Origin: Tissierellia bacterium
GTDB lineage: Bacteria; Bacillota; Clostridia; Tissierellales; Sedimentibacteraceae
Direction: 5' to 3'
Assembly (NCBI GenBank): GCA_012843025.1
Contig: DURT01000065.1
Span: forward strand, 1-46,362
Length of the DNA: 46,362 bases
Shown: positions 1-8,697 of the stretch, piece after piece
Layout: every line of letters begins with the position of its first letter
Numbering within the stretch: the first letter of the stretch is position 1
The notes under the pieces: model-generated
Database searches by the model: none
What the model saw: only the letters and a program-made list of their open reading frames with translations
Told to the model about the DNA's origin: nothing
Program-made: the position numbers and the translations under genes

Positions 1-23
1 AAAATAAATTATTGGAGGATGCC

Positions 24-389
24 ATGAAATTTTTGTGGACTACGCTACTTGTAAACAATATGGAGGAATCAATAAAATTTTATGAAGAAATAGTTGGTCT
101 TAAATTAGTGGAAAGGTTTCAAGCAGGACCAAAAATGGAAATATCCTTTTTAGGCGAAGGAGAAACGAAAATAGAACTTATCTGCAATGAAAATTTAACA
201 AACCTATATGCGGGTAATCGTGTCACCTTAGGTTTCAAAGTTGAATCATTAGATGAAATGATAAACTTTCTTAATGAAAAAGAAATAGAAATAGTAACAG
301 GGCCTGTACAACCTAATCCAAGGATAAAATATTTAATAATACAGGATCCAAATGGAGTTAAAATTCAATTTGCAGAGCAAATGGCATAG
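24..389 (+). CDS. VOC-fold (glyoxalase/dioxygenase superfamily) protein
   Basis: A 121-residue protein of the vicinal-oxygen-chelate superfamily. It opens with the typical beta strand and helix (FLWTTLLVNNMEESIKFYEE) and ends with the family's IQDPNGVKIQF strand, consistent with one full set of paired beta-alpha-beta-beta-beta modules. The GGAGG at 14-18 places the start at the ATG at 24; the TTG at 12 overlaps that ribosome site and is rejected. Substrate cannot be told: VOC proteins include lyases, dioxygenases and drug-binding proteins. It lies 15 bases before aroE on the same strand and may be co-transcribed. Anything further upstream is outside the window. Confidence 0.85.
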   Translation: MKFLWTTLLVNNMEESIKFYEEIVGLKLVERFQAGPKMEISFLGEGETKIELICNENLTNLYAGNRVTLGFKVESLDEMINFLNEKEIEIVTGPVQPNPRIKYLIIQDPNGVKIQFAEQMA

Positions 390-404
390 CAGAGGGAAAG
401 TAAT

Positions 405-1277
405 ATGATCAGCAGAATTAAAGGAACTACGAAATTAATCGGCTTATTGGGAGATCCAGTCAAACACAGCCTGTCTCCCCTTATGCACAATACAGCTTTT
501 AAAGCCCTTAACTTGGACTATGTTTATATGGCTTTCCAGGTAAAAGAAGGGTTTATAAAGGAAGGTATAGAAGCTGTAAAAACATTCAACTTAGAAGGTT
601 TTAACCTTACTATGCCTCATAAGCAAAGGGTTATGGAGTATTTAGATGAAGTGTCGGAGGAAGCGGCATTAATAGGTTCCGTAAATACTGTAAAAAACAT
701 TGACGGGAAGCTGTTTGGTTACAATACAGATGGTAAGGGTTTTGTAAAGTCCTTGGAAGAAAAAAATATTGAATATAAAGGTAAAAAAATAGTACTTACA
801 GGGGCAGGTGGAGCTGCAAGGGCTGTTGCCATTCAGTTAGCTTATGATGGAGCAGGAGAAATTACAATATTTAACAGGACTATGGATTCTGCCGTAGAAA
901 TCGTTGATATTATCAACAAGAATATACCCTCATGTAAGGGGAAAGCATTTAAACTGAAGGAAGAAGAATTAATGAAGGAAATAAGAGATGCTTCCATATT
1001 TGTTAACTGTACATCTGTAGGTATGGAACCTAATGCTGGTGAGTCTATAATATCTTCTAATAAGGCCTTTCATAAGGATTTATTTGTGGCGGATATTATA
1101 TACGAGCCTAAAAAAACTAAACTACTTAGTATGGCAGAAGAAGCAGGATGTAAATATATGAACGGTCTTATGATGTTAATATGGCAAGGTGCAATAGCAT
1201 TTAATATTTGGACGGGTAAAAACATGCCTGTAGATTTGATAAAAAAATTATTGGAAAAGCAGGGGTTCTATGTTTAA
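405..1277 (+). CDS. aroE: Shikimate dehydrogenase
   Basis: Shikimate 5-dehydrogenase, 290 residues, the NADP(H)-dependent reduction of 3-dehydroshikimate to shikimate in the chorismate pathway; cytoplasmic. The shikimate-binding motif SLSPLMHN (residues 22-29), NLTMPHK with the catalytic lysine K73, N94, D109 and the Rossmann loop GAGGAARA (133-140) are all present. Length is normal for AroE. Other shikimate genes are not in the window, so it is a detached pathway gene. Its 3' end overlaps the next gene by 8 bases, which suggests translational coupling to an unrelated LytTR regulator. Confidence 0.95.
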   Translation: MISRIKGTTKLIGLLGDPVKHSLSPLMHNTAFKALNLDYVYMAFQVKEGFIKEGIEAVKTFNLEGFNLTMPHKQRVMEYLDEVSEEAALIGSVNTVKNIDGKLFGYNTDGKGFVKSLEEKNIEYKGKKIVLTGAGGAARAVAIQLAYDGAGEITIFNRTMDSAVEIVDIINKNIPSCKGKAFKLKEEELMKEIRDASIFVNCTSVGMEPNAGESIISSNKAFHKDLFVADIIYEPKKTKLLSMAEEAGCKYMNGLMMLIWQGAIAFNIWTGKNMPVDLIKKLLEKQGFYV

Positions 1278-1998
1278 GATAGCCATATGTGATGATGAAA
1301 ATGTAATATGCCAGCAATTAAATAATATTCTTATGGATATAGGGGTAAAAACAGGTGAAGAATTTATAATACATGAATTTAATTCCGGGGAAGATTTGTA
1401 TAATTTTTTACTGACGGGTAACCGATGTGAACTTATATTTTTAGATATAGAACTACGAGAGATAAATGGAGTTGAAGTAGGAAAGAAAATTCGAGAAGAA
1501 TTAGATGATGAAACAACACAAATCGTTTATATTTCAGGAAAAGAAAGCTATGCCATGGAATTATTTGCTGTAAGACCTCTTAATTTTTTAATAAAACCTC
1601 TTAAAGCAGAAAAGATTGAGCAAGTATTAAAAACAGCAAGAAAAATAATGCATTGCAGCAATCCATTCTTTGAGTATAGAATTGGAAATGTAAATTTCAA
1701 TGTTTTGTTAAAGGATGTATTGTATTTTGAAAGTAGGGGTAGAAAAGTAAGAATTATAACAAGGGACGATGAAATAGAATATTATGGCAAACTGTCGGAA
1801 GTTGAAGAAAAACTTAAAAACGAAGACTTTTTCTTCATTCATAAATCTTTTTTAATAAATTATAACCATGTTATAGAGTATGGCTATGACTATGTAAAAA
1901 TGTCCAATAAGGAACAATTAAGTATAAGTCAAAACAACAGAAAGGCAGTTCGGGAAAAATTGCTTAAGCGAAGACAGAGGAAAAGCTATGTCAAGTAA
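1270..1998 (+). CDS. LytTR-family response regulator (AgrA/VirR type)
   Basis: A 242-residue two-component response regulator. The receiver domain (about 1-125) has the acidic pair D8-D9, the phosphoacceptor D59 in LIFLDIE and K109 in LIKPLK. The C-terminal part (about 137-235) is a LytTR DNA-binding domain with the FESRGRKV strand and FFFIHKSFLIN. Proteins of this class bind paired direct repeats near target promoters. It overlaps aroE by 8 bases and the sensor kinase downstream by 11 bases, so regulator and kinase are almost certainly made together. No agrB or agrD is visible, so the signal and the targets are unknown. Confidence 0.93.
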   Translation: MFKIAICDDENVICQQLNNILMDIGVKTGEEFIIHEFNSGEDLYNFLLTGNRCELIFLDIELREINGVEVGKKIREELDDETTQIVYISGKESYAMELFAVRPLNFLIKPLKAEKIEQVLKTARKIMHCSNPFFEYRIGNVNFNVLLKDVLYFESRGRKVRIITRDDEIEYYGKLSEVEEKLKNEDFFFIHKSFLINYNHVIEYGYDYVKMSNKEQLSISQNNRKAVREKLLKRRQRKSYVK

Positions 1999-3265
1999 TT
2001 ATATTACTGTATATTTAGTTACTGGTATTTTTTCTACCTATACCCTGTTCAGATACATGTGTGTATTTTTTGACAGAAAAAATGTGGATAAAAAGCAGGA
2101 GGTTTTGTCCTATGCCCTGTTTTTTTGTATAGGGAGCTTGCTATATATATCCTTAAATAACCCTACTGTGAACATAATTTCTAATATTGTTATGTTTTTT
2201 TTACTGACCCTTAATTATGATTCAACTTTAAAAGTAAGACTGATTGCTGCAGTATCCATATATATGATTTTAATGACTATAGAAGTTATAGTAATGTTAA
2301 TATTGGAATACTGCGGTATACCTATGAGTTTAGGCAATGACAGGGCTTTAATTATAGGAATTATATCAATAAGAATTGTATCATACATTTTCATGTTGTT
2401 TATTTCTAATTTTAAAATGATAAGTAATAAAACAGAAGTTTCTACGACCCACTGGTTATCGGTTTTTATTATACCTTCGGGTACATTAGTTCTGGCACTC
2501 ATAATAATTTCCACTAATTATACAGAACACGTAACGCTGTCATTAATAAGTATAGTTATTATATTAGTAATAAATATTTTAGTTTTTTATTTTTATAATG
2601 AAGTAATGAAATTCTATCAATCCAAGTTTGAAAAAACACTTCTTCAACAGCAAAATAATGCCTATGAAAAACAACTTGAAATTATTAACCGCTCAAAAGA
2701 AGATATTAAAAGATTAAGACACGATTTAAGAAACCATGCATTATCACTTAAACATTTGATTGATAGTAATGACCTAAAAGGTGCTTCCAAATATTTAGAC
2801 AGTGTATTTGAATATATAGATTATTCTAAAGAATATGCCAAATCAGGTAATCCGGAAATAGACAGTATAATAAATTACAAATTAGACTTAGCAGAAAAAT
2901 ATAATATTAAATCCCAAGTTAACTTATTAGTTCCGGACAAGCTACATATCGAATCTTTTGATTTAAGTATTATTTTAGGAAATTTATTAGATAATGCCAT
3001 TGAAGCAGCTTCAAAGAATGAAAATGAGAAATTTATAAATATTTCAATGGAATTAGACAGGAATGTTCTTTATTTGAATATATGTAATTCTTACGAAGGT
3101 AAGCTAAAATTTAATGGGAAGAAACTATTATCAACTAAGGAAGGTAATAATCACGGACTGGGTTTGAGCAGTGTTGAAAAGTCCATAGAAAAATATAATG
3201 GTACAATGAATATTCGCCACAGCAATAAAGTGTTTTATGTTGATATTTTAATGTACAACCAATAG
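1988..3265 (+). CDS. GHKL sensor histidine kinase (AgrC-like)
   Basis: A 425-residue membrane histidine kinase. About six hydrophobic segments fill residues 5-205, followed by a coiled coil and the AgrC-type H box RLRHDLRNHALSL with the likely phosphorylated H245. The HATPase domain keeps the N box (NLLDNAIEAA) and a G box (GLGLSSVEKS). The multi-pass sensor with no large extracytoplasmic domain matches peptide-pheromone receptors of the AgrC group, but a peptide gene is not recognisable nearby. Partner of the LytTR regulator that it overlaps. A terminator follows 60 bases downstream and probably closes the aroE-regulator-kinase unit. Confidence 0.92.
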   Translation: MSSNYITVYLVTGIFSTYTLFRYMCVFFDRKNVDKKQEVLSYALFFCIGSLLYISLNNPTVNIISNIVMFFLLTLNYDSTLKVRLIAAVSIYMILMTIEVIVMLILEYCGIPMSLGNDRALIIGIISIRIVSYIFMLFISNFKMISNKTEVSTTHWLSVFIIPSGTLVLALIIISTNYTEHVTLSLISIVIILVINILVFYFYNEVMKFYQSKFEKTLLQQQNNAYEKQLEIINRSKEDIKRLRHDLRNHALSLKHLIDSNDLKGASKYLDSVFEYIDYSKEYAKSGNPEIDSIINYKLDLAEKYNIKSQVNLLVPDKLHIESFDLSIILGNLLDNAIEAASKNENEKFINISMELDRNVLYLNICNSYEGKLKFNGKKLLSTKEGNNHGLGLSSVEKSIEKYNGTMNIRHSNKVFYVDILMYNQ

Positions 3266-3324
3266 TAAACGATATGTCCCCTCCAAACATTACAGAATAC
3301 GAAGATAGTAGAAAATAATACAGT

Positions 3325-3354
3325 AATCTCTTGCTAATTGGCAAGGGATTTTTT
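3325..3354 (+). terminator. Intrinsic terminator after the sensor kinase
   Basis: A 10-bp stem (AATCTCTTGC at 3325-3334 with GCAAGGGATT at 3341-3350, one G-U pair) with a 6-nt loop runs into a T tract at 3349-3354. It closes the aroE/two-component unit. Confidence 0.85.
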
Positions 3355-3485
3355 ATATACGATAATTAAAAGCTGCAATCCAATAAGGAGGATTAGGTTA
3401 TAAATAAAATAGAGATAATTAAAGTTTAAGTTTTTACATAAATATATATTAATTATTACATATTTTAAAATTAGGCATAGATTTA

Positions 3486-3494
3486 TGGTATAAT
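3486..3494 (+). promoter_or_regulatory. Extended -10 promoter (TGGTATAAT)
   Basis: TGGTATAAT sits 30 bases before the TTG start of the sigma-like gene; no good -35 hexamer is seen at 17 bp. The TG-N-TATAAT form recurs at several other genes in this window. Confidence 0.6.
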
Positions 3495-3524
3495 TGACAC
3501 AATTTGAACTATTGGAGGGACACC

Positions 3525-3938
3525 TTGAAATTTAATGAATATACTACAAAAATATATAACATTGCCTTTCGATTGACGGGGGAAGAAAACTCTGCATGGA
3601 GTGTTGCTTCCCTTGCTATAAATAAATATTTAAACAATATAAAAGAAGATGTAGATGTAGAAATTTTGAATACTACAGCAAAGGAAGTATGCAAAATATT
3701 TCTTTTGCAGGAGGAAAACATTATAAAAAATAAAGATACGGCATTAGATATTCAAAGTTCTTTACTTGCTTTAGACACTCTAGGCCGCATTACCATTGTA
3801 TGGAGAGATATACTGGGTTATAATATAAGTGACCTAGCGGAAATTTCCAAACATTCTAAATCAGAACTATATAAAATACTTAACAATGCCAGAAAACAGC
3901 TGATCTTGTCGAAGGCTTTTAAATGTTCACAAGCATAA
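3525..3938 (+). CDS. Degenerate ECF-sigma-like protein
   Basis: A 137-residue protein. The GGAGGG at 3514-3519 points to the TTG at 3525 as start, not the upstream TTG at 3504. The N terminus (FNEYTTKIYNIAFRLTGEE) resembles sigma region 2.1-2.2 and the C terminus (LGRITIVWRDILGYNISDLA then SELYKILNNARKQL) resembles the region 4 helix-turn-helix of ECF sigma factors. The acidic DAEDLTQE-type core of region 2.2 is replaced by NSAWSVASLAI and the stretch expected to melt the -10 element (regions 2.3-2.4) is missing. It could be a diverged regulator that binds RNA polymerase or DNA without acting as a sigma factor. It is followed 56 bases later by a membrane protein gene. Function is not known. 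Confidence 0.65.
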   Translation: MKFNEYTTKIYNIAFRLTGEENSAWSVASLAINKYLNNIKEDVDVEILNTTAKEVCKIFLLQEENIIKNKDTALDIQSSLLALDTLGRITIVWRDILGYNISDLAEISKHSKSELYKILNNARKQLILSKAFKCSQA

Positions 3939-3994
3939 GAAATCTAAAGATAATTAGTGCCTAGGGAGTATGTGATTATTAGAAAGGAAAGAAC

Positions 3995-4882
3995 ATGAAA
4001 AAATTCTCATTAATTTTATTATTTGTAGCTATTATTTTGATTATACCAATCTATGCTTATGGGGATGTAGGACCTAAACCCTCTGTAGTGGTTAATTTTG
4101 AAGGTTTTGAAGGAGAAATGTACTATGTAACCCTATTGTCTGAAAAACCAACAACGGGACCTTATAGTGCAGTAGGATTATTTGAAGGTAGCCGAAGGTA
4201 TAGTGAAGAAGATGTAGATTATGAAATTTGGCAAAAGTTTGTATCTTTTCAAGATAGAGATGGATATTATTTTTTGCAATACTTTAATGAATGCACTGAA
4301 ACTTCACAGTTTGTTTGGGGATACTACCCTCCTTACAAGTTTAAAATTTTAGTTTATTTTCCTGAATTAGATTGTTTCCTTCTTAGTGATATATATGAGC
4401 GTTATGCCTTTGATTCCTACTACAAGGTGGATGTAAGAGAAATAAAACTAGTACCTTCTGCAACAATAGAAGGGATTACTGCAGAAAGGAACTATAATTA
4501 TACATGGGAGATTATATCACTCTTTGCGAGGATTATTGCCACTATAGGAATTGAAATTTTAATTGCCTTAGCACTTGGCTACAGACAAAGAACTCAGATA
4601 GGCATTATTCTTAAAACAAATATTGCAACTCAAACAATTTTAAATACAGTACTCAATTTAGTTGCTTATAAAATGGGTGGCCTGGCATTTGTAATTATTT
4701 ACTTTTTGGCAGAAATAATAGTCTTTATTATAGAAGCTGTTGTATACGCCAATAAGCTTACCAAGTACGGTACCGGCAGGTTAGGGAAAAAATCCTATGC
4801 TACTTTTTATGCTCTTGCAGCAAATGTCCTGTCTTTCATAACTGGGATATATATCGCCCAGCTTATACCCGGTATATTTTGA
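3995..4882 (+). CDS. Unknown exported/membrane protein
   Basis: A 295-residue protein of unrecognised function. It has a signal peptide (about 1-23), then an extracytoplasmic domain of about 145 residues rich in Tyr, Phe and Glu that starts with GDVGPKPSVVVNFEG, and about four membrane-spanning helices from residue 170 to the C terminus. The ribosome site AAAGGAAAG precedes the ATG. It may be co-transcribed with the sigma-like protein upstream and could be its membrane partner, but it has no recognisable anti-sigma domain, so this link is only positional. No terminator separates it from the cobalamin adenosyltransferase gene 95 bases downstream. Confidence 0.7.
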   Translation: MKKFSLILLFVAIILIIPIYAYGDVGPKPSVVVNFEGFEGEMYYVTLLSEKPTTGPYSAVGLFEGSRRYSEEDVDYEIWQKFVSFQDRDGYYFLQYFNECTETSQFVWGYYPPYKFKILVYFPELDCFLLSDIYERYAFDSYYKVDVREIKLVPSATIEGITAERNYNYTWEIISLFARIIATIGIEILIALALGYRQRTQIGIILKTNIATQTILNTVLNLVAYKMGGLAFVIIYFLAEIIVFIIEAVVYANKLTKYGTGRLGKKSYATFYALAANVLSFITGIYIAQLIPGIF

Positions 4883-4977
4883 TCACTCTTTATTGGATTA
4901 TTATTTTACCTTCTTATGCTCTTTGTATTCTAATACGGGTAGAGAAGAATAGAACAGTACAAACAAATGGAGGATGT

Positions 4978-5493
4978 ATGGAAAAAGGATATATACATAT
5001 ATATACAGGTAATGGAAAAGGAAAAACTACTGCTGCCTTCGGGCTAGCAATAAGGGCAGCTCTGTCTGGCAAAAAAGTCTTCATTGGACAGTTTGTAAAG
5101 GATATGAAGTACAGTGAAACAAAGATAGAAGAATATTTAAAGAACATTGAAATAAAACAGTTAGGAAGAGGATGTTTCATTTATGAAGATGTGGAGGAAG
5201 TAGATAAGGAATTAGGGAGAAAAGGTTTAGAAGAATGTGGAAAAAGATTATCTAGCGGGGAGTATGACCTTGTTATTTTGGACGAAATAAATATAGCTCT
5301 TTTTTTTAAACTCTTTGAAGTAGAAGATGTTATAAAAGTATTAGAAAACAAGGCCTTTAATACGGAAGTTGTGTTAACAGGAAGATATGCACCTCAAGAA
5401 CTAATAGATATGGCAGACTTGGTGACGGAAATGGTTGAAGTAAAACATTATTACAGTCAGGGGGTTTTATCCAGAAAGGGTATAGATTGCTGA
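4978..5493 (+). CDS. cobO: Cob(I)yrinic acid a,c-diamide adenosyltransferase (CobA/CobO type)
   Basis: A 172-residue ATP:corrinoid adenosyltransferase that attaches the 5'-deoxyadenosyl group to cob(I)alamin-type corrinoids. It has the family's N-terminal P-loop TGNGKGKTT (residues 10-18), GQFVKD, and LVILDEINIA followed by VVLTGRYAP. GGAGG at 4969-4973 fixes the ATG at 4978; an upstream in-frame extension to 4879 carries a hydrophobic stretch not found in the family and is rejected. No other cobalamin genes are visible, so it may serve salvage of imported corrinoids. Confidence 0.93.
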   Translation: MEKGYIHIYTGNGKGKTTAAFGLAIRAALSGKKVFIGQFVKDMKYSETKIEEYLKNIEIKQLGRGCFIYEDVEEVDKELGRKGLEECGKRLSSGEYDLVILDEINIALFFKLFEVEDVIKVLENKAFNTEVVLTGRYAPQELIDMADLVTEMVEVKHYYSQGVLSRKGIDC

Positions 5494-5520
5494 AAAAATT
5501 AGGTTTGAAGAAATAATTAT

Positions 5521-5539
5521 ACTCGTCTTAGTGGCGAGT
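5521..5539 (+). other. Short hairpin before the DUF3160 gene
   Basis: ACTCGTC (5521-5527) pairs with GGCGAGT (5533-5539) with one G-U pair. It lies 7 bases before the GGAGG of the next gene. A poor T tract makes it either a weak terminator for cobO or a translation-affecting leader hairpin. Confidence 0.45.
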
Positions 5540-5555
5540 TCCTTTTGGAGGTATT

Positions 5556-7928
5556 ATGGGTATTAGGAAACTTTTAGTACTATTATTGTGTGTAACATTC
5601 TTAACTTCCTGTCACAAATATATAATGCTGGAACCGGAAAAGTTAGATGTTCAGGAAGCGGAAAAACCGATGGAAGATGAAATTCCTTATGAGATTAAGG
5701 AAGTACCAGCGCCATGGAATATGAGCATTGAAACTTTATCTGTTGATGTTCCTTATGAAGTATTAGAGTTTACGCCTACTGTTGAGAAATACGAAGTTAA
5801 AGAAGATTTGTCTGACCTGGTAAATGCAGGTCAGTACACAGGATTTACAGAGGACCAAATTAAGGCTATTTATGAAGATGGTTTCGTTGTACTGAAGCCA
5901 AGTTATGATTTTTTAAAGATGCACCATATCTATGAATATCCCATGTATAAGGAAGCACCTGTATTTATTACTGTGGATTCAGCACTGCATTTATATCACA
6001 TTTACTACGGTAATACCCTTAAGCTCCTCGAAGTATCTTCCCTTCATGAAAAACTGAAAAGCCTGACGGAAAGCATGCTTGTAAAGAGCTTAAAGGCATA
6101 TTCTGATCCAGCATATGAAGATTTAAATGATGAATTGAAATTTGTATGCGGATACTTTTTAACCGGGGCAAAATTAATTGATGTTAATTTAGATAGTATG
6201 GTAATTCCTAATGAAGTGTCGGCTTTTGCAGATGAGGAAGTAAAGCTTATAGGGGAAGCTTTTGATTTTAGTAAGTCACCTATATTAGGAAAGGATTTGG
6301 ATTATTCTCAGTTTACAGTAAGAGGCCACTACACAGGAAATGAAAAGTTAGAGCAATACTTTAAAACAATGATGTGGTATGGTCTTGGAGGTTTTCCTGT
6401 TTTTGACGAAAGTAAGGAAGAGCCAGTACTGGATATGGATAGTTTGATAAAATCCATGATAATTACATGCTTGGCCTTATCAGATGAAAATACTTTCATT
6501 GATTACGAGAACATCTATTTTGCAACTGCACTATATGCAGGTAAGTCTGATGATTTGGGAATCTTTGAATTCAGAGATTTAATAACCAAGGTTTATGGCC
6601 AAAATCCAGACATGAATTTATTTAAGGATAGTTCCTACCATGACAAACTCTTAGAGGAGGCTTTGCTGCTACCTAAGCCTAAAATCCAACCTATGTATAC
6701 AGAAGTTTCAACCCCAGCTGGTAGGCAGTTTAGGTTTATGGGGCAAAGATATTCCCTAGATGCAGAAATAATGCAAAACCTTATTAAGCCCATTCTAAGA
6801 CCAGTTCCCTCAGGATTGGATGTTATGTCGGCTTTCGGAAATAAAAGAGCGGAAGAACTGTTAGATATTTATTACCAACCTAAGAAGGATTGGGAGCAAT
6901 ATGAAGAAAATTTAATAGAGATGCGAAATAGGGTGGCGGAAGTAACCGATGAAGAATGGAAGTCAGATTTATACAAGGGGTGGCTATGGACAATTAAATC
7001 ATCTGCTGTATCCTTTGAAGATAAAGAGGGTATGCCATCGTTTATGAGGAATGAAAAGTGGACGGACAAGAATATCCATACCGCTCTAGGCAGCTATGCA
7101 GAATTAAAACACGATAGTATCTTATACATGAAGCAGTCTGGAGCTGAAATGGGTGGAGGAGAAGAAATTCAAATTCCTTATAACTACGTGGAGCCTAATG
7201 TGGAAGTATATGCAAAGCTAAAGTGGCTGACAGAAAATACAAAAGAGCAGTTAAAGATAAGGAATATGCTTACGGAAGAAGTTGTTTCAATATTGGATGA
7301 AATAATTGATATGCAGGAAACTTTGTTGAATGTTTCTGTTAAGGAACTTACAAATCAAAATATTACTGAGGAAGAAAACTTAAAGCTATACAGATACGGA
7401 GGACTGATTGACAGTGTTATTCAATTATTACAGCATAATCTTAGGAGGCAGGGTGTAGATACTAGCAATGATTACACCACCGCTTTAATAGCTGATGTAT
7501 CAACAGTTGCGCCAAACAAATTATTTCCCAAGGGAACTTACTTGCATATAGGAAATGGTCTCCCCTGTGAAATATATGTAGTGTGTCAAACAAACGGCAA
7601 CACATATCTTGCTAAAGGAGCCTTGTTTAACTATTATGAATTTTTATCAGACAAAAGGCTTACTAATAAGGAATGGTATGAAATGATAGGAGTAAAAAAA
7701 GTTGCTATGGTTGAAGATGAAGAAACCAACAGCTATAAACCTATGGAAATCTATGATGACCGGGGTAATTTGTTAATCGATGATGATATATTCTACTTTG
7801 AAGAAATACAGATTACTGAACCTTCCAAATACATGGTTAATAAGCCTGCTTGGACTGAATCATTTATATCTCCGGAAGAGAACAAGGTAACTATAAATGA
7901 TATTAATATTCAATGGCAGCCAAAATGA
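5556..7928 (+). CDS. DUF3160-domain surface lipoprotein
   Basis: A 790-residue lipoprotein: the signal peptide ends in the lipobox LTSC with the lipidated C19, then an acidic linker. From about residue 85 the sequence is a DUF3160 protein (FTEDQIKAIYEDGFVVL, then PVFITVDSALHLYHIYY), covering nearly the whole chain. The role of DUF3160 proteins is not known. It is probably anchored on the outer face of the cytoplasmic membrane. It starts a run of five same-strand genes with a MacA/MacB-type transporter at the end, overlapping the next gene at ATGA. GGAGG at 5547-5551 supports the ATG. Confidence 0.85.
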   Translation: MGIRKLLVLLLCVTFLTSCHKYIMLEPEKLDVQEAEKPMEDEIPYEIKEVPAPWNMSIETLSVDVPYEVLEFTPTVEKYEVKEDLSDLVNAGQYTGFTEDQIKAIYEDGFVVLKPSYDFLKMHHIYEYPMYKEAPVFITVDSALHLYHIYYGNTLKLLEVSSLHEKLKSLTESMLVKSLKAYSDPAYEDLNDELKFVCGYFLTGAKLIDVNLDSMVIPNEVSAFADEEVKLIGEAFDFSKSPILGKDLDYSQFTVRGHYTGNEKLEQYFKTMMWYGLGGFPVFDESKEEPVLDMDSLIKSMIITCLALSDENTFIDYENIYFATALYAGKSDDLGIFEFRDLITKVYGQNPDMNLFKDSSYHDKLLEEALLLPKPKIQPMYTEVSTPAGRQFRFMGQRYSLDAEIMQNLIKPILRPVPSGLDVMSAFGNKRAEELLDIYYQPKKDWEQYEENLIEMRNRVAEVTDEEWKSDLYKGWLWTIKSSAVSFEDKEGMPSFMRNEKWTDKNIHTALGSYAELKHDSILYMKQSGAEMGGGEEIQIPYNYVEPNVEVYAKLKWLTENTKEQLKIRNMLTEEVVSILDEIIDMQETLLNVSVKELTNQNITEEENLKLYRYGGLIDSVIQLLQHNLRRQGVDTSNDYTTALIADVSTVAPNKLFPKGTYLHIGNGLPCEIYVVCQTNGNTYLAKGALFNYYEFLSDKRLTNKEWYEMIGVKKVAMVEDEETNSYKPMEIYDDRGNLLIDDDIFYFEEIQITEPSKYMVNKPAWTESFISPEENKVTINDINIQWQPK

Positions 7929-8635
7929 AGAAATTACTATTTATAATAATTTTATTAACAGGGGCTGTCTGCTACTTAAGACAGCCTGAATATTGCAGCA
8001 TAGCAATAGGGCAGAACACATACGAAATATATGAGAAAAACAATTATTTGTACGCTAAAAAAGGGTATAAAAAGCAAAAAGTTATCCATGAGAAAATTAT
8101 CGACTATAAAGTATATGATATTGATGGGGACCAGACTGAAGAAATATTAGTTATTACGCATATTGGCGACCAACTATATGGCGGGGACTTTATAGTCTTC
8201 GATACAGAAAGTGTAAAGGATCAGATAGTAACCAAAGAAATTTACAGGGAGGATTTTTCTGCTATTAAACCCTGGAAAGTTTCTGCCTGCAATTTGGATA
8301 ATGACGGAGAAGCGGATATATTTATAGGAGTTCACAAAGATACTGTATTTTACAAGGATGAAAGAAACAGACCATTTTTTTATTCCTGGGATGGAAAGAG
8401 TTTGAAGAAAAAATGGTTGGGCTCCTTTTTTACAGACTGGGAACTAGTAGATATAACTTTTGGAGATTTTTTCAATTTAGGATATGATGCTGCTGCTATT
8501 TTAGAAAAAAGAAATGATGAATACAGAGTCGGAATATATAAATTTATAGGTTTTGGATTTGAAAATATGTATACCAGTAAAATTTATAGAGACCTAAATA
8601 GTATAAGAAAAGAGTATAGAAATATAAATTATTAA
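7925..8635 (+). CDS. Membrane-anchored FG-GAP/VCBS-like protein
   Basis: A 236-residue protein with an N-terminal hydrophobic anchor (MKKLLFIIILLTGAVCYL). The ATG at 7925 overlaps the previous stop as ATGA, which suggests coupling; the in-frame ATG at 7913 has no ribosome site either. The body carries two acidic loops, DIDGDQTEE and NLDNDGEAD, of the Asp-rich calcium-loop type found in FG-GAP/VCBS repeats. Such repeats form beta-propeller blades; here only two or three are recognisable, so a full propeller is unlikely from this chain alone. The coupling to the DUF3160 lipoprotein suggests the two act together at the cell surface. Confidence 0.7.
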   Translation: MKKLLFIIILLTGAVCYLRQPEYCSIAIGQNTYEIYEKNNYLYAKKGYKKQKVIHEKIIDYKVYDIDGDQTEEILVITHIGDQLYGGDFIVFDTESVKDQIVTKEIYREDFSAIKPWKVSACNLDNDGEADIFIGVHKDTVFYKDERNRPFFYSWDGKSLKKKWLGSFFTDWELVDITFGDFFNLGYDAAAILEKRNDEYRVGIYKFIGFGFENMYTSKIYRDLNSIRKEYRNINY

Positions 8636-8697
8636 TTTATAGAATATAATCTTAATAAAACAGGTATCAGTATATTAGTGTCAATAATGGAGGAAGA

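Noticed and set aside
3266..3324. AgrD-like peptide gene after the sensor kinase
   Set aside because: The only short ORF (14 codons from 3271) has no ribosome site and no Cys-containing pheromone core.
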